NCBI RefSeq assembly: GCF_019752095.1
Contig: NZ_JAIEMO010000010.1
Coordinates: 1 to 64,000 of the forward strand
Length of the DNA stretch: 64,000 nt
Reading direction: 5' to 3'
Source of the DNA: Nitrosomonas sp.
GTDB taxonomy: Bacteria; Pseudomonadota; Gammaproteobacteria; Burkholderiales; Nitrosomonadaceae
Every line of letters begins with the position of its first letter. Position 1 is the stretch's first letter. Of the stretch, positions 63,980 through 64,000 are shown in pieces. The notes under the pieces were generated by a model, which was not told the origin of the DNA, did not search any database, and worked only from the letters and a program-made list of their open reading frames with translations. A program made the position numbers and the translations under genes.

Positions 63980-64000
63980 TCGGCATTTAACAGAAAAATA
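63961..64000 (-). CDS. C-terminal end of a probable PilN-like gene (partial)
   Basis: On the minus strand a frame runs in from the window edge, reading FLLNAEWIQTI before a TAA at 63961-63963, and overlaps the PilO-like start by 19 bp. PilN/GspL-type proteins often end with this kind of strand, and the operon order predicts pilN here. Only 12 codons are visible. Confidence 0.35.
   Translation of the reverse strand, partial: IFLLNAEWIQTI

Overview
The window looks like a chromosomal segment of a betaproteobacterium with mid-range GC, most likely a Nitrosomonas-type ammonia oxidiser. I infer this from overall gene content and style: FecR/TPR outer-membrane proteins, a T2SS/pilus-like secretin operon, PPK2 and CHAD proteins, c-di-GMP enzymes, and mcl-mtkAB. 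No ammonia-oxidation gene is in view to prove it. There is no rRNA, tRNA, CRISPR array or prophage that I can see. The only mobile element is a partial IS5-type transposase at the left edge, beside a decayed GGDEF/EAL gene.

Left part (1-20 kb): IS fragment and GGDEF/EAL pseudogene; a J-domain-like protein; a LysM/L,D-transpeptidase lipoprotein; an isoaspartyl peptidase; a polyphosphate module (PPK2 followed by a CYTH-CHAD protein); a LemA-GIDE pair; small lipoproteins; an intact GAF-PAS-GGDEF-EAL protein with a good promoter; a truncated lipoprotein; an OprP/OprO-type porin; TusA; and a lactate permease with no lactate dehydrogenase beside it.

Middle (20-40 kb): a DUF457 membrane hydrolase precedes the most unusual locus. 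A CHASE2-adenylate cyclase is followed by two paralogous ~1100-residue proteins, each with a signal peptide, FecR domain, TPRs and an outer-membrane beta-barrel. They are interleaved with a small cysteine-containing protein and an internally duplicated lipoprotein. A CRP-like palindrome lies upstream of the second paralog, which would fit a cAMP-linked envelope sensing system. Next comes a compact operon of unknown pathway: cysteine desulfurase, LicC-like nucleotidyltransferase, HIT protein, fatty-acid desaturase, phosphoglycerate-mutase paralog and hypoxanthine-DNA glycosylase. A 24-residue membrane miniprotein and a VanZ-family protein follow.

Right part (39-64 kb): DUF4139, DUF454, FKBP and DUF748 envelope proteins; a DUF2141-hydrolase-CinA operon; a Calx-beta/RTX secreted protein with near-identical internal DNA modules; and malyl-CoA lyase with both malate-CoA ligase subunits (mcl-mtkA-mtkB, two clear terminators). 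The last plausibly links glyoxylate and acetyl-CoA to malate. Then tsaD, plsY, folB, sbcB and a RidA protein. The window ends inside a leftward T2SS/type IV pilus-like operon (PilN-like end, PilO-like, PilP/GspC-like, TPR-secretin-cohesin, three pseudopilins).
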